DNA from: Streptomyces sp. WM6386
GTDB taxonomy: Bacteria > Actinomycetota > Actinomycetes > Streptomycetales > Streptomycetaceae
Direction: 5' to 3'
Length of the DNA: 56,751 nt
Assembly: GCF_000972385.1 (NCBI RefSeq)
Contig: NZ_JXTE01000061.1
Span: 1-56,751 of the forward strand
A model generated the notes under the pieces. That model was given only the letters and a program-made list of their open reading frames with translations. It did no database searches and was not told the DNA's origin. The translations under genes were made by a program, and so were the position numbers. Shown here one piece after another: positions 25,924 to 34,043 of the stretch. Position 1 is the first letter of the stretch, and every line of letters begins with the position of its first letter.

Positions 25924-27030
25924 TTACCGCTCGCCCGCCGCCAGCTGACCGCAGGCCCCGTCGATCTCCTGCCCCCGGGTGTCCCGAACGGTGACGGGCA
26001 CCCCGTGCGCGGCGATGGCCTCGACGAAGGCCTTCTCGTCCTCCGGCCGGGAGGCGGTCCACTTGGACCCGGGAGTCGGGTTCAGCGGAATGAGATTCAC
26101 ATGCACGGGCTTGCCCCTGAGCAGCCGCCCGAGCCGGTCACCACGCCAGGCCTGGTCGTTGATGTCCCGGATGAGCGCGTACTCGATGGAGAGCCGGCGC
26201 CCCGACTTCTCGACGTACTCGAAACCGGCGTCGAGCACCTCGCGCACCTTCCACCGCGTGTTCACGGGTACGAGGGTGTCGCGCAGCTCGTCGTCCGGCG
26301 CGTGCAGCGAGATCGCGAGCCGGCACTTGAAGCCCTCGTCGGAGAACCGGTGGATGGCCGGCACCAGACCGACGGTCGAGACGGTGATGCCACGCTGCGA
26401 GATCCCGAGGCCATCGGGGGCGGGGTCGGTGAGGGCCCGGATGGACTGCACGACCCGCTTGTAGTTGGCGAGCGGCTCACCCATGCCCATGAAGACGATG
26501 TTGGAGAGCCGCGCGGGCCCACCGGGCACGTCCCCGTCGCGCAGCGCCCGCATCCCGTCCACGATCTGATGGACGATCTCGGCGGTGGACAGATTCCGGT
26601 CGAGCCCGGCCTGTCCGGTCGCGCAGAAAGGACAGTTCATCCCGCACCCGGCCTGCGAGCTGATGCACATGGTCACCCGGTCCGGGTACCGCATCAGCAC
26701 CGACTCCACGAGCGTCCCGTCGAACAGCCGCCACAGCGTCTTGCGCGTGGTCCCCTGGTCGGTCGACAGATGCCGTACGACGGTCATCAGCTCAGGAAGC
26801 AGCGCCTCCTGCAGCTTTCCGCGAGCACCGGCCGGGATATCGGTCCACTGCTCCGGATCGTGCGCGTACCGCGCGAAGTAGTGCTGCGAGAGCTGCTTGG
26901 CACGGAACGGCTTCTCACCGATCTCGGCCACGACATCCTTGCGCTCGGCAGGCGTGAGATCGGCAAGGTGCCGCGGCGGCTTCTTGGCTCCGCGGGGGGC
27001 GACGAAAGTGAGTTCTCCGGGCTTAGGCAT
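25924..27030 (-). CDS. rlmN: 23S rRNA (adenine-C2)-methyltransferase RlmN
   Basis: The 368-residue radical SAM enzyme methylates C2 of A2503 in 23S rRNA and an adenine in some tRNAs. The CxxxCxxC iron-sulfur motif is visible as CGMNCPFC, followed by [15 protein letters not shown] and [11 protein letters not shown]. The C-terminal Cys that forms the methyl-transfer intermediate is in IDGACGQL. I use the ATG at 27030 (MPKPGELTF); upstream frames are element DNA. This start codon and the first six codons lie inside the attL repeat, so its native upstream region is now 19.6 kb away. No good ribosome-binding site is visible. Confidence 0.95.
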   Translation of the reverse strand: MPKPGELTFVAPRGAKKPPRHLADLTPAERKDVVAEIGEKPFRAKQLSQHYFARYAHDPEQWTDIPAGARGKLQEALLPELMTVVRHLSTDQGTTRKTLWRLFDGTLVESVLMRYPDRVTMCISSQAGCGMNCPFCATGQAGLDRNLSTAEIVHQIVDGMRALRDGDVPGGPARLSNIVFMGMGEPLANYKRVVQSIRALTDPAPDGLGISQRGITVSTVGLVPAIHRFSDEGFKCRLAISLHAPDDELRDTLVPVNTRWKVREVLDAGFEYVEKSGRRLSIEYALIRDINDQAWRGDRLGRLLRGKPVHVNLIPLNPTPGSKWTASRPEDEKAFVEAIAAHGVPVTVRDTRGQEIDGACGQLAAGER

Positions 27031-27052
27031 GGCTAGACCAGTGTCGCAGATC
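27011..27052. repeat. attL: 42-bp att repeat overlapping the rlmN start
   Basis: This 42-bp segment matches 46623-46664 at 38 positions. Shared blocks are AGTTCTCCGGGCTT, GGCATGG and ACCAGTGTCGCAGATC. The four mismatches are the 15th base (A here, G in attR) and three in a four-base stretch just upstream of the start codon. It contains rlmN codons 1-6. Confidence 0.88.
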
Positions 27053-27128
27053 GAATCATGTGACCTGCGCTGCGAGCCGTGCGAGGTGGTCGTTGCTGGT
27101 CGCTCCTGGTCGTCGTGGGGCACCCTCG

Positions 27129-27147
27129 GACGGCCCACAGACGGCCC
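27129..27147. repeat. Paired GACGGCCC repeats, putative integrase arm sites (left)
   Basis: GACGGCCC occurs at 27129-27136 and 27140-27147, an 11-bp period, 77 bp from the att repeat. The same pair with the same period occurs at the other end, so these are probable arm-type binding sites for the integrase. Confidence 0.55.
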
Positions 27148-27295
27148 GGGTCTCGGCCTACTGTGAGCACATAGGTGCAGGTCGGGGCCGCCTACCTGCG
27201 CTCGGCACGCGCCGGGCCGGGAGGCCCACCCCTCAATCCAGAGTGCGACCGGTCACCGCTCGCCAAGTAAATCGAACACATGATTGAATTTGGCC

Positions 27296-27517
27296 ATGCG
27301 ACCGTTCCCCGACGACCTCGTCCAGGCACAGCAGGAGTGGGCGGCTGTCTACCGTCAGCTCGCCAAAAGACCTGGTGACACCGGGCTTCGGCGTCGCCTC
27401 TACCAGCTGTCGACCGCGGTGTTGTTCCACGCGCACTGGCAGGAGCGCGGCGGCCGGACACCCGGGGCCTTGCGGGAGCTGCGGAGCCTCGGGCAGGGAG
27501 AAGGGGGCCGGAGGTGA
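27296..27517 (+). CDS. Small hypothetical protein of AICE left end
   Basis: The 73-residue protein starts MRPFPDDLVQAQQEWAAVYRQLA and continues with a helical, Arg-rich region (TGLRRRLYQLSTAVLFH, RTPGALRELR). Similar short proteins are common in Streptomyces, but I know of no function. A TTG 12 bases upstream is an alternative start. It lies directly inside attL and is followed by the DUF6233 gene with a 30-bp gap. Confidence 0.6.
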   Translation: MRPFPDDLVQAQQEWAAVYRQLAKRPGDTGLRRRLYQLSTAVLFHAHWQERGGRTPGALRELRSLGQGEGGRR

Positions 27518-27547
27518 CGAGCTGCAACGCGGCCGGCGGTGCGGACC

Positions 27548-27973
27548 ATGTCCGCCCTACCGCCTGACGTCCCTCGCCTCCGAGCGATCCTGCGACACCT
27601 GGAGCAGCAGATTGCGGAGAACGAGACCGTAGGCGTGTACCTGCGCCTTCAGCGCGAGGCCGTTGCTGAGGCACTGGCCCATACAGAAGGTCAGGCAGCA
27701 CAGCAACCACCTTCAGTGCGCGGGCAGCGGCCGGCCGCCCCGACCGGCTTCACGAGCAACGCCCGCGGGCCCAAGGGGACCGGCTTCGCCGTGGAACGAC
27801 AGCGGAGGGCGATCGGACCAGAGCCCGCCCGCATCCACATCGACGACTGTGGGAACGCCGGCCCCGCGCACCCGGTGACCGCACAGGACGCCCGCGCGGC
27901 ACTGCTCGACCCCATGGTGGAGGCTTGCCCGTTCTGCCGCCCAGACGCAGAGCTAGGGATCGATGTCGACTGA
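27548..27973 (+). CDS. DUF6233-like protein
   Basis: This 141-residue protein has an N-terminal helical part (LPPDVPRLRAILRHLEQQIAE). The C-terminal part has IHIDDCGNAG, VTAQDARAALLD, and ACPFCRPDAELGIDVD. The last segment, with spaced Cys residues, is characteristic of the uncharacterised DUF6233 family of Streptomyces. GTG 27539 is an alternative start. It lies between the small attL-proximal gene and the IS. Confidence 0.7.
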   Translation: MSALPPDVPRLRAILRHLEQQIAENETVGVYLRLQREAVAEALAHTEGQAAQQPPSVRGQRPAAPTGFTSNARGPKGTGFAVERQRRAIGPEPARIHIDDCGNAGPAHPVTAQDARAALLDPMVEACPFCRPDAELGIDVD

Positions 27974-28197
27974 ACCATGCAGGGCGTGGAGCTGAGCGGC
28001 TAGACAATCTGCTCCCGCTCCCCTACCGGCGGATTTGCAGTGGAGCGCGCTTAGCGGACTTGACCTGCTTCATACGCTTCCAGCCTCTCCGGGGGACGCG
28101 TGAGGGAATGAGGCTGCATGTAAGTCGACCCAACCGACGTGCGCTTGCTAGCGCCCGCCCGCGCCCGGCTCCCGCCTGACGAGTTGTCTAGTCCTAG

Positions 28198-28337
28198 TAC
28201 TCCAGCAGGATTTCGCTGTCTGACCTGGTCTTTTCGCCGAGTGGCGGGAGTGTAGCGGTACTTCGACCGTGCAGGGCGGTCTCATGGAGACCGCCCCTCG
28301 ATCGTGCGACAACGCCGCAGGAAGTGACAGCGGCGGG
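28198..28337. repeat. IS left terminal inverted repeat (140 bp)
   Basis: It starts TACTCCAGCAGG and ends CAGCGGCGGG. It pairs without gaps to 29641-29780. The longest transposase start (28324) lies inside it. Confidence 0.85.
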
Positions 28338-29696
28338 GCAGCCTCCGAGGGTGATCACCGAGTCTGCCGCCGCGCTGTGGGACCTCGAACTGGACGACCT
28401 CTTCCTGACCATCGGGCACCGCTTCGGCCGGGTCGAGCTCCGCCGCCGCATGCGGGATTACGTGCGCGGGCTGCTCGCCCCGGTGGCCCGCAAGAACAGC
28501 TGGCAGCTGGCCGAACAGGCCGGCCACTCCACCCCTGACGGCCTGCAGCACCTCCTCGCCGGAGCGAAGTGGGAACCCGACGAGATCCGCGACGACCTCC
28601 AGGGATACGTCGCCGGCAAGCTGGGCGAGACCGGCGGCGTCCTGATCATCGACGACACCGGGTTCATCAAGAAGGGCACCATCTCAGCCGGGGTTCAGCG
28701 CCAGTACTCCGGAACCGCCGGCCGGACCGAGAACTGCCAGATCGGTGTCTTCGCCGCCTATGCCTCCTCCAAGGGCCGCGCGCTGGTGGACCGCGAGCTC
28801 TACCTCCCGAAGTCCTGGACCGAGGACCGGGAACGCTGCCGCACCGCAAAGGTCCCCGACGAGCGGGAGTTCGCCACCAAAGGCCAACTGGCTCGGCACA
28901 TGGTGCTGCGGGCCCTGGCCTCGCCTCTGCCCATCGCCTGGGTCACCGCAGATTCCGCCTACGGCCAGGACAACCGATTCCGTCGGCTGCTGGAGCAGTC
29001 GGGGGTCGGCTACGTGCTGGCCGTCCCCAAGTCCCAGTTCAGCGTGGGCTGTTCACGGATCGAGGGCCTGTTCGCGCAGGCTCCGGAAGAGGCATGGGAG
29101 AAAGTCTCCTGCGGCGACGGTGCGAAGGGGCCCCGCGTCTACCACTGGGCCGCGGTGCGGCTGCCAGCCGTCGCCGAGTTCGACTATCAGGGCGAGGTCC
29201 CTCACCGGATGCGGTGGGCACTGGCCCGACGCAGCATCAGCAGGCCCGACGAGATCGCTTACTACCTCGCCTACGCGCCCCTTCAGGTCACCGTCCAGGA
29301 GCTGGTGAGGGTCGCCGGGGCACGCTGGGCGATCGAGGAGTGCTTCCAGGCCGCGAAGAACGAGTGCGGCCTGGATCAGTACGAGGTCCGCCGCTACGTG
29401 GGCTGGTATCGGCACGTCACGCTGGCCATGCTCGCTCACGCTTTCCTGGCTGCTACGGCACACCAGCCCTGGGAAAAGGGGGCGGAACAGGTGAGACACC
29501 CGGGGCAATCGGGCTCACAGTGGCGGAGGTTCGGCGACTCCTGGCAGCTTGTCGTCCCCGGCCCTCCCACCTGCGCGGACATCGAGGACGGCGTCACGCG
29601 CTGAGCTGGTCGAACTGGCGCCGCCGACGCCAAGCAGTCGCCCGCCGCTGTCACTTCCTGCGGCGTTGTCGCACGATCGAGGGGCGGTCTCCATGA
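28324..29696 (+). pseudogene. IS701-type DDE transposase, interrupted by a -1 frameshift
   Basis: The DDE motifs are complete in the first frame: IIDDTGFIKKG, VTADSAYGQD, and IEECFQAAKNECGLDQYEVR. Near 29475-29481 the family-typical C terminus (IGLTVAEVRRLLAA ... RRCHFLRR) continues in the -1 frame. The first frame instead runs on to an unrelated tail ending at 29604. The junction holds A AAG GGG, which fits the X XXY YYZ slippery pattern, so programmed frameshifting is possible; a single-base deletion is the simpler reading. GTG at 28351 is an alternative start. The C terminus is encoded by the right inverted repeat. Confidence 0.8.
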
Positions 29697-29780
29697 GGCC
29701 GCCCTGCACGGTCGAAGTACCGCTACACTCCCGCCACTCGGCGAAAAGACCAGGTCAGACAGCGAAATCCTGCTGGAGTA
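29641..29780. repeat. IS right terminal inverted repeat (140 bp)
   Basis: Inverted copy of 28198-28337 with equal length. One T/C difference is visible about 90 bp in from the outer end. It encodes the last residues of the frameshifted transposase. Confidence 0.85.
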
Positions 29781-29921
29781 CTAGCCCGGCGGTGCCTCCA
29801 AAACGCACCCCACTACCTGGCCGGACAACCTGCCAATCTCCAGCGGACATCGACGAACCACCCTGCATCATGCGGCTGCGGAGCTTAGAAGGAAGACACG
29901 TCATCCCTCCAAGGTCGTGTC

Positions 29922-31244
29922 TCATCCCAAGGTCGACAGCCAGTGAGCGGGGAGTAGCAAGTTGGCAGGCGCGGACGCGCCCCTGGGGGGCAACAGGCCG
30001 GTCGGCGCTGCCCCCTGCACCTCTTGAAAAGAAAACACAGCAGTGGGAAACCAGGTTCCCACGAAGGAAACGTCACACCCGTTAAATATGGCTCGCTTAA
30101 ATGATGCAGAACCGCCATGGAACTGCGCAGCCTTAAAGGAGAGGCTACCGTCACTGAACTGAGCTTCATCGAAGGATACTGTAGTGTTTTTGAATAGCGC
30201 TCTGTCGAATTCAACCACCGCCCCTTCAAGCTTGATGCGCTCAAACAGAAGTCCGCCCCCCAAGAACTGCACTTGCCTGAGAGAGCCCACTCTAGAGATG
30301 AAGGAGACTAAACCGGCAGTGAAGCGTGCACCCGTAAAATAGGCGGAGCAGTGAGCAAAATCCGTATCACCGAATCGCACCGTGGCACCATTAAAGTGAG
30401 CGCCTACAAAGTTGGCCATCTTATCGAAGCGAGCGTAAGCGAAGGAGACTATACCCCCGTCAAAATACGCCCCGGAGAAGGATGTTTTCCATCCCTTGAA
30501 CTGGACAGAGTCAAAAGAAACTCTACCACTAGCGAACCGCACGCGATCGAAACTCGTTCGCTCACCAGAGAAGACCGACTTGCTGAAATCTCCTCCATCA
30601 AAGGTGGCACCGGTGAAATCGAAATCCCTGCCTCGCCAAGAGTGAGGATTTACGGACTCAGGCTGTAAATGGTCACGTATCAGGCGAATGATGGTGTGCC
30701 TGACTTCCCGCAACGATAGATATTCGTGATGAGCCGCCTGATCCTCCGGCCCGGGGTCAGGCACATACGGCATCCGCAAGTAGGCGCAGAGCACGTCGAT
30801 GCAGGTCTGGCGAAGCTCTAGGGCGGGGGCATCGTCAGCAAGGGCGGCCAAGGCGTGCACGCCCCCTAACCGGACCGCAGGCGAAGGATCCCCGAGTTGC
30901 GTAACCGCGGTCGTGAACCGTTCGGTATGAAGGCGCGTGGCCTCGCGTTGAGCACTTTCTTCATCGACGCGCTGCTTGCGATAAGCCACGACCAGGGCAA
31001 CCAGGGCGCCAGCACCAGCGACGACCCCAAATGACAACTTCACCATGTCAAATAGGGTGCTGGCCGTCAGGAGCGTCTCAGTCCTTAACTGACGCACTTC
31101 CAGCAAGTCTACGAGGGCCCAAAACACGCCCCCTGCAATGACGACCGCGCCAGCGAACGCCAAGACCAGAGCTCGCCCCATAGGCCATAGACGTGACCTC
31201 TGGTCTTGATCTGCCCGCTTGTGAAACCACGATGGACTCCCCAC
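29922..31244 (-). CDS. Membrane-anchored pentapeptide-repeat protein
   Basis: The 440-residue protein has two N-terminal TM helices (ALVLAFAGAVVIAGGVFWALV and LSFGVVAGAGALVALVVAY). A cytoplasmic helical/HEAT-like part follows (AVTQLGDPSPAVRLGGVHALAALADD ... LCAYLRMPY). A long run of pentapeptide repeats (FTGATFDGGDF, VSFDSVQF, FVGAHFNGA) forms a right-handed quadrilateral helix. Streptomyces proteins of this layout are uncharacterised; pentapeptide repeats in others mimic DNA or act as binding scaffolds. Base use is AT-richer than the AICE backbone, suggesting separate acquisition as cargo. Confidence 0.82.
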   Translation of the reverse strand: MGSPSWFHKRADQDQRSRLWPMGRALVLAFAGAVVIAGGVFWALVDLLEVRQLRTETLLTASTLFDMVKLSFGVVAGAGALVALVVAYRKQRVDEESAQREATRLHTERFTTAVTQLGDPSPAVRLGGVHALAALADDAPALELRQTCIDVLCAYLRMPYVPDPGPEDQAAHHEYLSLREVRHTIIRLIRDHLQPESVNPHSWRGRDFDFTGATFDGGDFSKSVFSGERTSFDRVRFASGRVSFDSVQFKGWKTSFSGAYFDGGIVSFAYARFDKMANFVGAHFNGATVRFGDTDFAHCSAYFTGARFTAGLVSFISRVGSLRQVQFLGGGLLFERIKLEGAVVEFDRALFKNTTVSFDEAQFSDGSLSFKAAQFHGGSASFKRAIFNGCDVSFVGTWFPTAVFSFQEVQGAAPTGLLPPRGASAPANLLLPAHWLSTLG

Positions 31245-31470
31245 AGGACGTGACTGTAGGCGCGTTCTTTCCTGGGCACACCCACCTTCCGAAGATCACC
31301 GAGCGAGTGAGGGTGCCACTTCGGCTAGCAGCAGTCGACTAATGAAGCCTTCACGGCATAGCTGCTCGCATGGTTCAGGGGTTTGGCCTGCGGTTTGCTT
31401 GCCTCGGGCGGAATGAAACAGGTGCGGTAGCAGGGTAGCCAACGCCTGAACGGGGCCGCCAGAGCACCAC

Positions 31471-31501
31471 GAGGGGCCTGGTCCGTCAGACCGGGCCCCT
31501 C
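31471..31501 (-). terminator. Terminator of the HTH-Nudix/cupin operon
   Basis: GAGGGGCCTGGTC pairs with GACCGGGCCCCTC (one mismatch) around a five-base loop, directly after the cupin stop codon. Confidence 0.7.
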
Positions 31502-31504
31502 GAT

Positions 31505-31858
31505 TCAGACGATAGACGGCCAGCGGACTGTGACGACTACAGAGTCTTCTTCTGCCTGCCACGAGTGATCAATACCGGGCCCCCACACCACGTAGTCGCC
31601 TTGCCTTTCCAACGTGACGCTACCCACGCTGAGGTCAAGCCGGAACTTGCCGCTCACGAGAAGGAGCATGGCAGTCCGCTGATCATCAGCAACCCATTCC
31701 GGCCGCTGGTCGCCGGCCGGGTGGATACCCCACTTAACTTCCAGTGCCCCCGTCTGGCGCACCGCACTCTTGCCGGGGTCGATGAAATGTCCCAGAAGCC
31801 AGCCGCGGTGCTGGTCTGAATCGGCGTTCGCGTTGCCCGTATACCAGTTATCAGCCAC
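31505..31858 (-). CDS. Small cupin-fold protein coupled to the HTH-Nudix gene
   Basis: The 117-residue protein reads as a single cupin-like beta barrel: LEVKWGIHPAGDQRPEW, TAMLLLVSGKFRLDLSVGSVTLERQGDYVVWGPGIDHSWQAEEDSVVVTVRW. The GPGIDHSW His fits the second cupin motif. The first motif is weak, so metal binding is uncertain. GTG at 31858 comes three bases after the stop of the HTH-Nudix gene, implying coupled translation. Function is unknown; the pairing suggests a joint role. Confidence 0.7.
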   Translation of the reverse strand: MADNWYTGNANADSDQHRGWLLGHFIDPGKSAVRQTGALEVKWGIHPAGDQRPEWVADDQRTAMLLLVSGKFRLDLSVGSVTLERQGDYVVWGPGIDHSWQAEEDSVVVTVRWPSIV

Positions 31859-31861
31859 GGC

Positions 31862-33439
31862 CTAAGACTCCAATTCGATTGAAGGCATCCGAACACGTTG
31901 CCCACCTATTTGGGCGAGTCGCCGACACCCTTGAGTGAATGCGAAGAGACCTTCATTACTCCAGCGTGGGTCAAGCGCCAACGATTCCAGCCGCACAGTA
32001 TCGACACTGGAATAGCGATGCAGGCCGCTCGATTCCCAGTTCGCTCTGACCTGCCCGCCGTACTTGACCCACCACTCTTCGTCATCAATGACGATCAGGT
32101 TCGCGAACTCATAATTGCCGCTCACGAGGTTGACACCTACTGCTGTGGATTCCATTCGCCAGGCGCCGCTGTCTTGCCGGTCCATGAGCCAACGCATCGG
32201 GGCAGATAGAAGACTGGGGTGCATCGGATCAGCATGAAGTTGATCGCCGACAGTCGAGTCCACATCAGTCCGCCCGAAGAGCTCCTCTTCCATTTCTCGT
32301 TCGAGCGTCGCCGAGAAGTGGGCGTCCTCGCCGTAGTCAGCCATCGGCCCGTGGAATGCCTTGGGGATGACCGCCAAACGTCGGTTCGCGTTTAGCACAC
32401 TGCCAGACCGCTCTTGAATCAAGAGTAGATAGTCAGCGTCATGGCTCCGTCCACCTGGCCGTGCGATCGCAGTTAGGGCGAGCGCTCCGCCTGCGCAAAC
32501 ACGCCCACCGAAGTCCAGAACCGCCGCCACGTCAGGTAGAAGTTCGTCTCGTATCGGCATAGCTGGTGACCGGTTGGACTCTTTAATGGCGATCGACCGC
32601 ATAAGCTCACCCTCCAAGAGGTTGAGCGTCAGGGCGAATTCAACAAAATCGATGACGCCGACACTACCGGATATTGTTCCGCGCTCAATATCCAAGGAAG
32701 TTAGGTTGTAGATCTCAGAATTGACGATCTGACTTCCCTTTTCAATGGATTCCGTCAAGCTTCGCACGGCTTCTTCTGCCACATCGCGACTAAGCTTCTT
32801 TTCGTGCCGCAAGTTGGGCAGAAACTGGAAGTTGCCCCGTCCGCTACTCAAAGGCTGTTCCAGGTCAAGCCACGAATCTTGAGTCAGGATCGTTGTCGCA
32901 AGCACCTGACCGGCTAGCCGTGCTTTATATGGACGCCACTGGCCGAACCCTGCCTGGTAATAGCGCCGCGCCGCCTCGGCGGCCTGCTCCCGAGACACCT
33001 GCGCGAACCGTCGCGCCTGTGCTTCCACAGCGCGCGGGTCCAACGCTGCAAGTTCTTCCGCTACTAGCTCTCGCGCGCTCCTAGGAGCCCAAGTAAAGCT
33101 TGATTCGAGCCAGGCCAAGGCGGCTGCGATGTGACGGTCTTCCGCTAAACGCTGTTGCGCCGCCGTCTGGCGAACTGCGGGGACTTGCTCGCTCGCACTT
33201 GGGGCGCGGCTCCCGACCAAAAGGGCAAAGCGCCCCTTAACGTCGTCCGCCGCCTGGAAGAGTAGCGTGTCCAAGGCGCGCTGAATCTCCACTGTTGGAA
33301 CCAGTTGCGGACTAGCACTCCATGCAGCGACAGTCCTGACTGATGTGCCAAGACGACCGGCAAATCCCTCGTTCGTGTCGCGAAACGCCCTCTTCAGAGC
33401 ACTGGCGTTCTGACCAGTCCACGCCTCAACGACGTCCAA
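31862..33439 (-). CDS. HTH and Nudix-like domain protein (525 aa), possible immunity or regulatory factor
   Basis: Residues about 1-70 form an XRE-type HTH (ALKRAFRDTNEGFAGRLGTSVRTVAAWSASPQ ... IQRALDTLL). The middle third is helical. The C-terminal third contains ATLEREMEEELFG, matching the core REUxEExGU of a Nudix box, so a Nudix-like fold is likely; the preceding GX5E spacing is less clear. HTH-Nudix proteins occur in AICEs, and pSAM2 Pif is a Nudix protein that blocks redundant transfer. Whether this longer protein does so is inference. It starts a two-gene operon and has three phased repeats upstream. Low-GC base use marks it as cargo. Confidence 0.65.
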   Translation of the reverse strand: MDVVEAWTGQNASALKRAFRDTNEGFAGRLGTSVRTVAAWSASPQLVPTVEIQRALDTLLFQAADDVKGRFALLVGSRAPSASEQVPAVRQTAAQQRLAEDRHIAAALAWLESSFTWAPRSARELVAEELAALDPRAVEAQARRFAQVSREQAAEAARRYYQAGFGQWRPYKARLAGQVLATTILTQDSWLDLEQPLSSGRGNFQFLPNLRHEKKLSRDVAEEAVRSLTESIEKGSQIVNSEIYNLTSLDIERGTISGSVGVIDFVEFALTLNLLEGELMRSIAIKESNRSPAMPIRDELLPDVAAVLDFGGRVCAGGALALTAIARPGGRSHDADYLLLIQERSGSVLNANRRLAVIPKAFHGPMADYGEDAHFSATLEREMEEELFGRTDVDSTVGDQLHADPMHPSLLSAPMRWLMDRQDSGAWRMESTAVGVNLVSGNYEFANLIVIDDEEWWVKYGGQVRANWESSGLHRYSSVDTVRLESLALDPRWSNEGLFAFTQGCRRLAQIGGQRVRMPSIELES

Positions 33440-33462
33440 TGAGTCCCCCTGCTGTCAGCGGT

Positions 33463-33491
33463 CTGCACTGCGGCTGCACTCTGACTGCACT
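33463..33491 (-). promoter_or_regulatory. Three phased CTGCACT repeats upstream of the HTH-Nudix gene
   Basis: CTGCACT occurs at 33463, 33474 and 33485, an exact 11-bp period, 24-52 bases before the start of the HTH-Nudix gene. On the transcribed strand it reads AGTGCAG. One face of the helix would be presented, fitting a cooperative operator for that gene's own HTH. Confidence 0.5.
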
Positions 33492-33581
33492 ATCACTTCA
33501 TTTTGATTCACCGAGTCGTGCGATTGACTTCTCTCATGAACAAGCAGAAATCCAAACAGTCGAAATCCCGAGACCATCGCA

Positions 33582-33932
33582 CTAACTCGCACCGCTTTCG
33601 AGGCGACTAAGGCGTTCTTTCACTTCTTCGAGCTCTGTGCGCAACGATGCGAGCTGCTCAGTCAGACCTTCGCTGTCGTTCGCTCCGACCGAAGCCGCCT
33701 CCTCTAGGGGCAGGACGAAGGTCCCCTTGCCGCTCACAGAAACGATCAGTTTTTCCTGCTGTAGCACTTTGACGGCGTCGTGCACCGTAACCTGTGCCGT
33801 TTCGTAGTGCTTGGCCAGCGATCGGAGTGAAGGAAAAGTCTTTTGCTCAAATTCGCCAGCCCGAATCCGCTGTCGCAGGTCGCTTGCGATCTGAAGGTGT
33901 AGCGGGCTGGGGGCATCTCTACTGATCGGCAC
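33582..33932 (-). CDS. GntR-family repressor (KorSA-like)
   Basis: The 116-residue protein has the GntR winged helix: PSPLHLQIASDLRQRIRAGEFEQKTFPSLRSLAKHYETAQVTVHDAVKVLQQEKLIVSVSGKGTFV. A coiled-coil tail follows (EQLASLRTELEEVKERLSRLE) that can dimerise it. There is no ligand domain. Short GntR repressors such as KorSA of pSAM2 silence the replication-transfer promoter of AICEs. It is divergent from the main operon, and the gap holds a promoter with palindromes, so it probably represses both directions. Confidence 0.85.
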   Translation of the reverse strand: MPISRDAPSPLHLQIASDLRQRIRAGEFEQKTFPSLRSLAKHYETAQVTVHDAVKVLQQEKLIVSVSGKGTFVLPLEEAASVGANDSEGLTEQLASLRTELEEVKERLSRLESGAS

Positions 33933-33969
33933 CTAGTCACCGTACCAAGGTCACAACCACCGCACTAGG

Positions 33970-34043
33970 GCGCATCACAAGAAGGGCTTGACGGGGCATC
34001 AGTCCACTGTCAGAGTGATGCGCATCAGGGCGCCCTAGGGCGC
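33970..34043 (+). promoter_or_regulatory. Main AICE promoter with overlapping palindromic operators
   Basis: TTGACG (33988-33993) and CAGAGT (34011-34016) are 17 bases apart, a plausible -35/-10 pair. GCGCATCA (33970-33977) lies upstream. TGATGCGCATCA (34016-34027) and GCGCCCTAGGGCGC (34030-34043) are perfect palindromes over the start region. CTAGGGCGCA also recurs at both ends of the block. These are probable operators of the adjacent GntR protein. Confidence 0.6.

Larger units (their letters stand above)
28198..29780 (+). mobile_element. IS701-like insertion sequence with 140-bp terminal inverted repeats
   Basis: The 1583-bp element has ends 28198-28337 and 29641-29780 that are inverted copies with a single visible mismatch. 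CTAG flanks both sides (28194-28197 and 29781-29784), fitting the 4-bp YTAR target duplication known for IS701-family elements. It encodes one DDE transposase split by a -1 frameshift. The element is inserted in AICE cargo between the DUF6233 and pentapeptide genes. Confidence 0.85.

Noticed and set aside
27011..27060. tRNA gene at the AICE boundary
   Set aside because: AICEs often use tRNA ends, but neither att repeat nor its flanks folds as a tRNA; the repeat encodes the rlmN N terminus.
30351..30668. Plus-strand 105-codon frame MSKIRITESHRG in the cargo region
   Set aside because: It lies antisense inside the pentapeptide-repeat gene and mirrors its repeats. It has no ribosome-binding site and no independent domain.
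33536..33611. 24-codon Lys-rich plus-strand frame (MNKQKSKQSK) between GntR and HTH-Nudix genes
   Set aside because: It runs into the 3' end of the GntR gene on the opposite strand and has no clear ribosome-binding site. Too little support to call it a gene.
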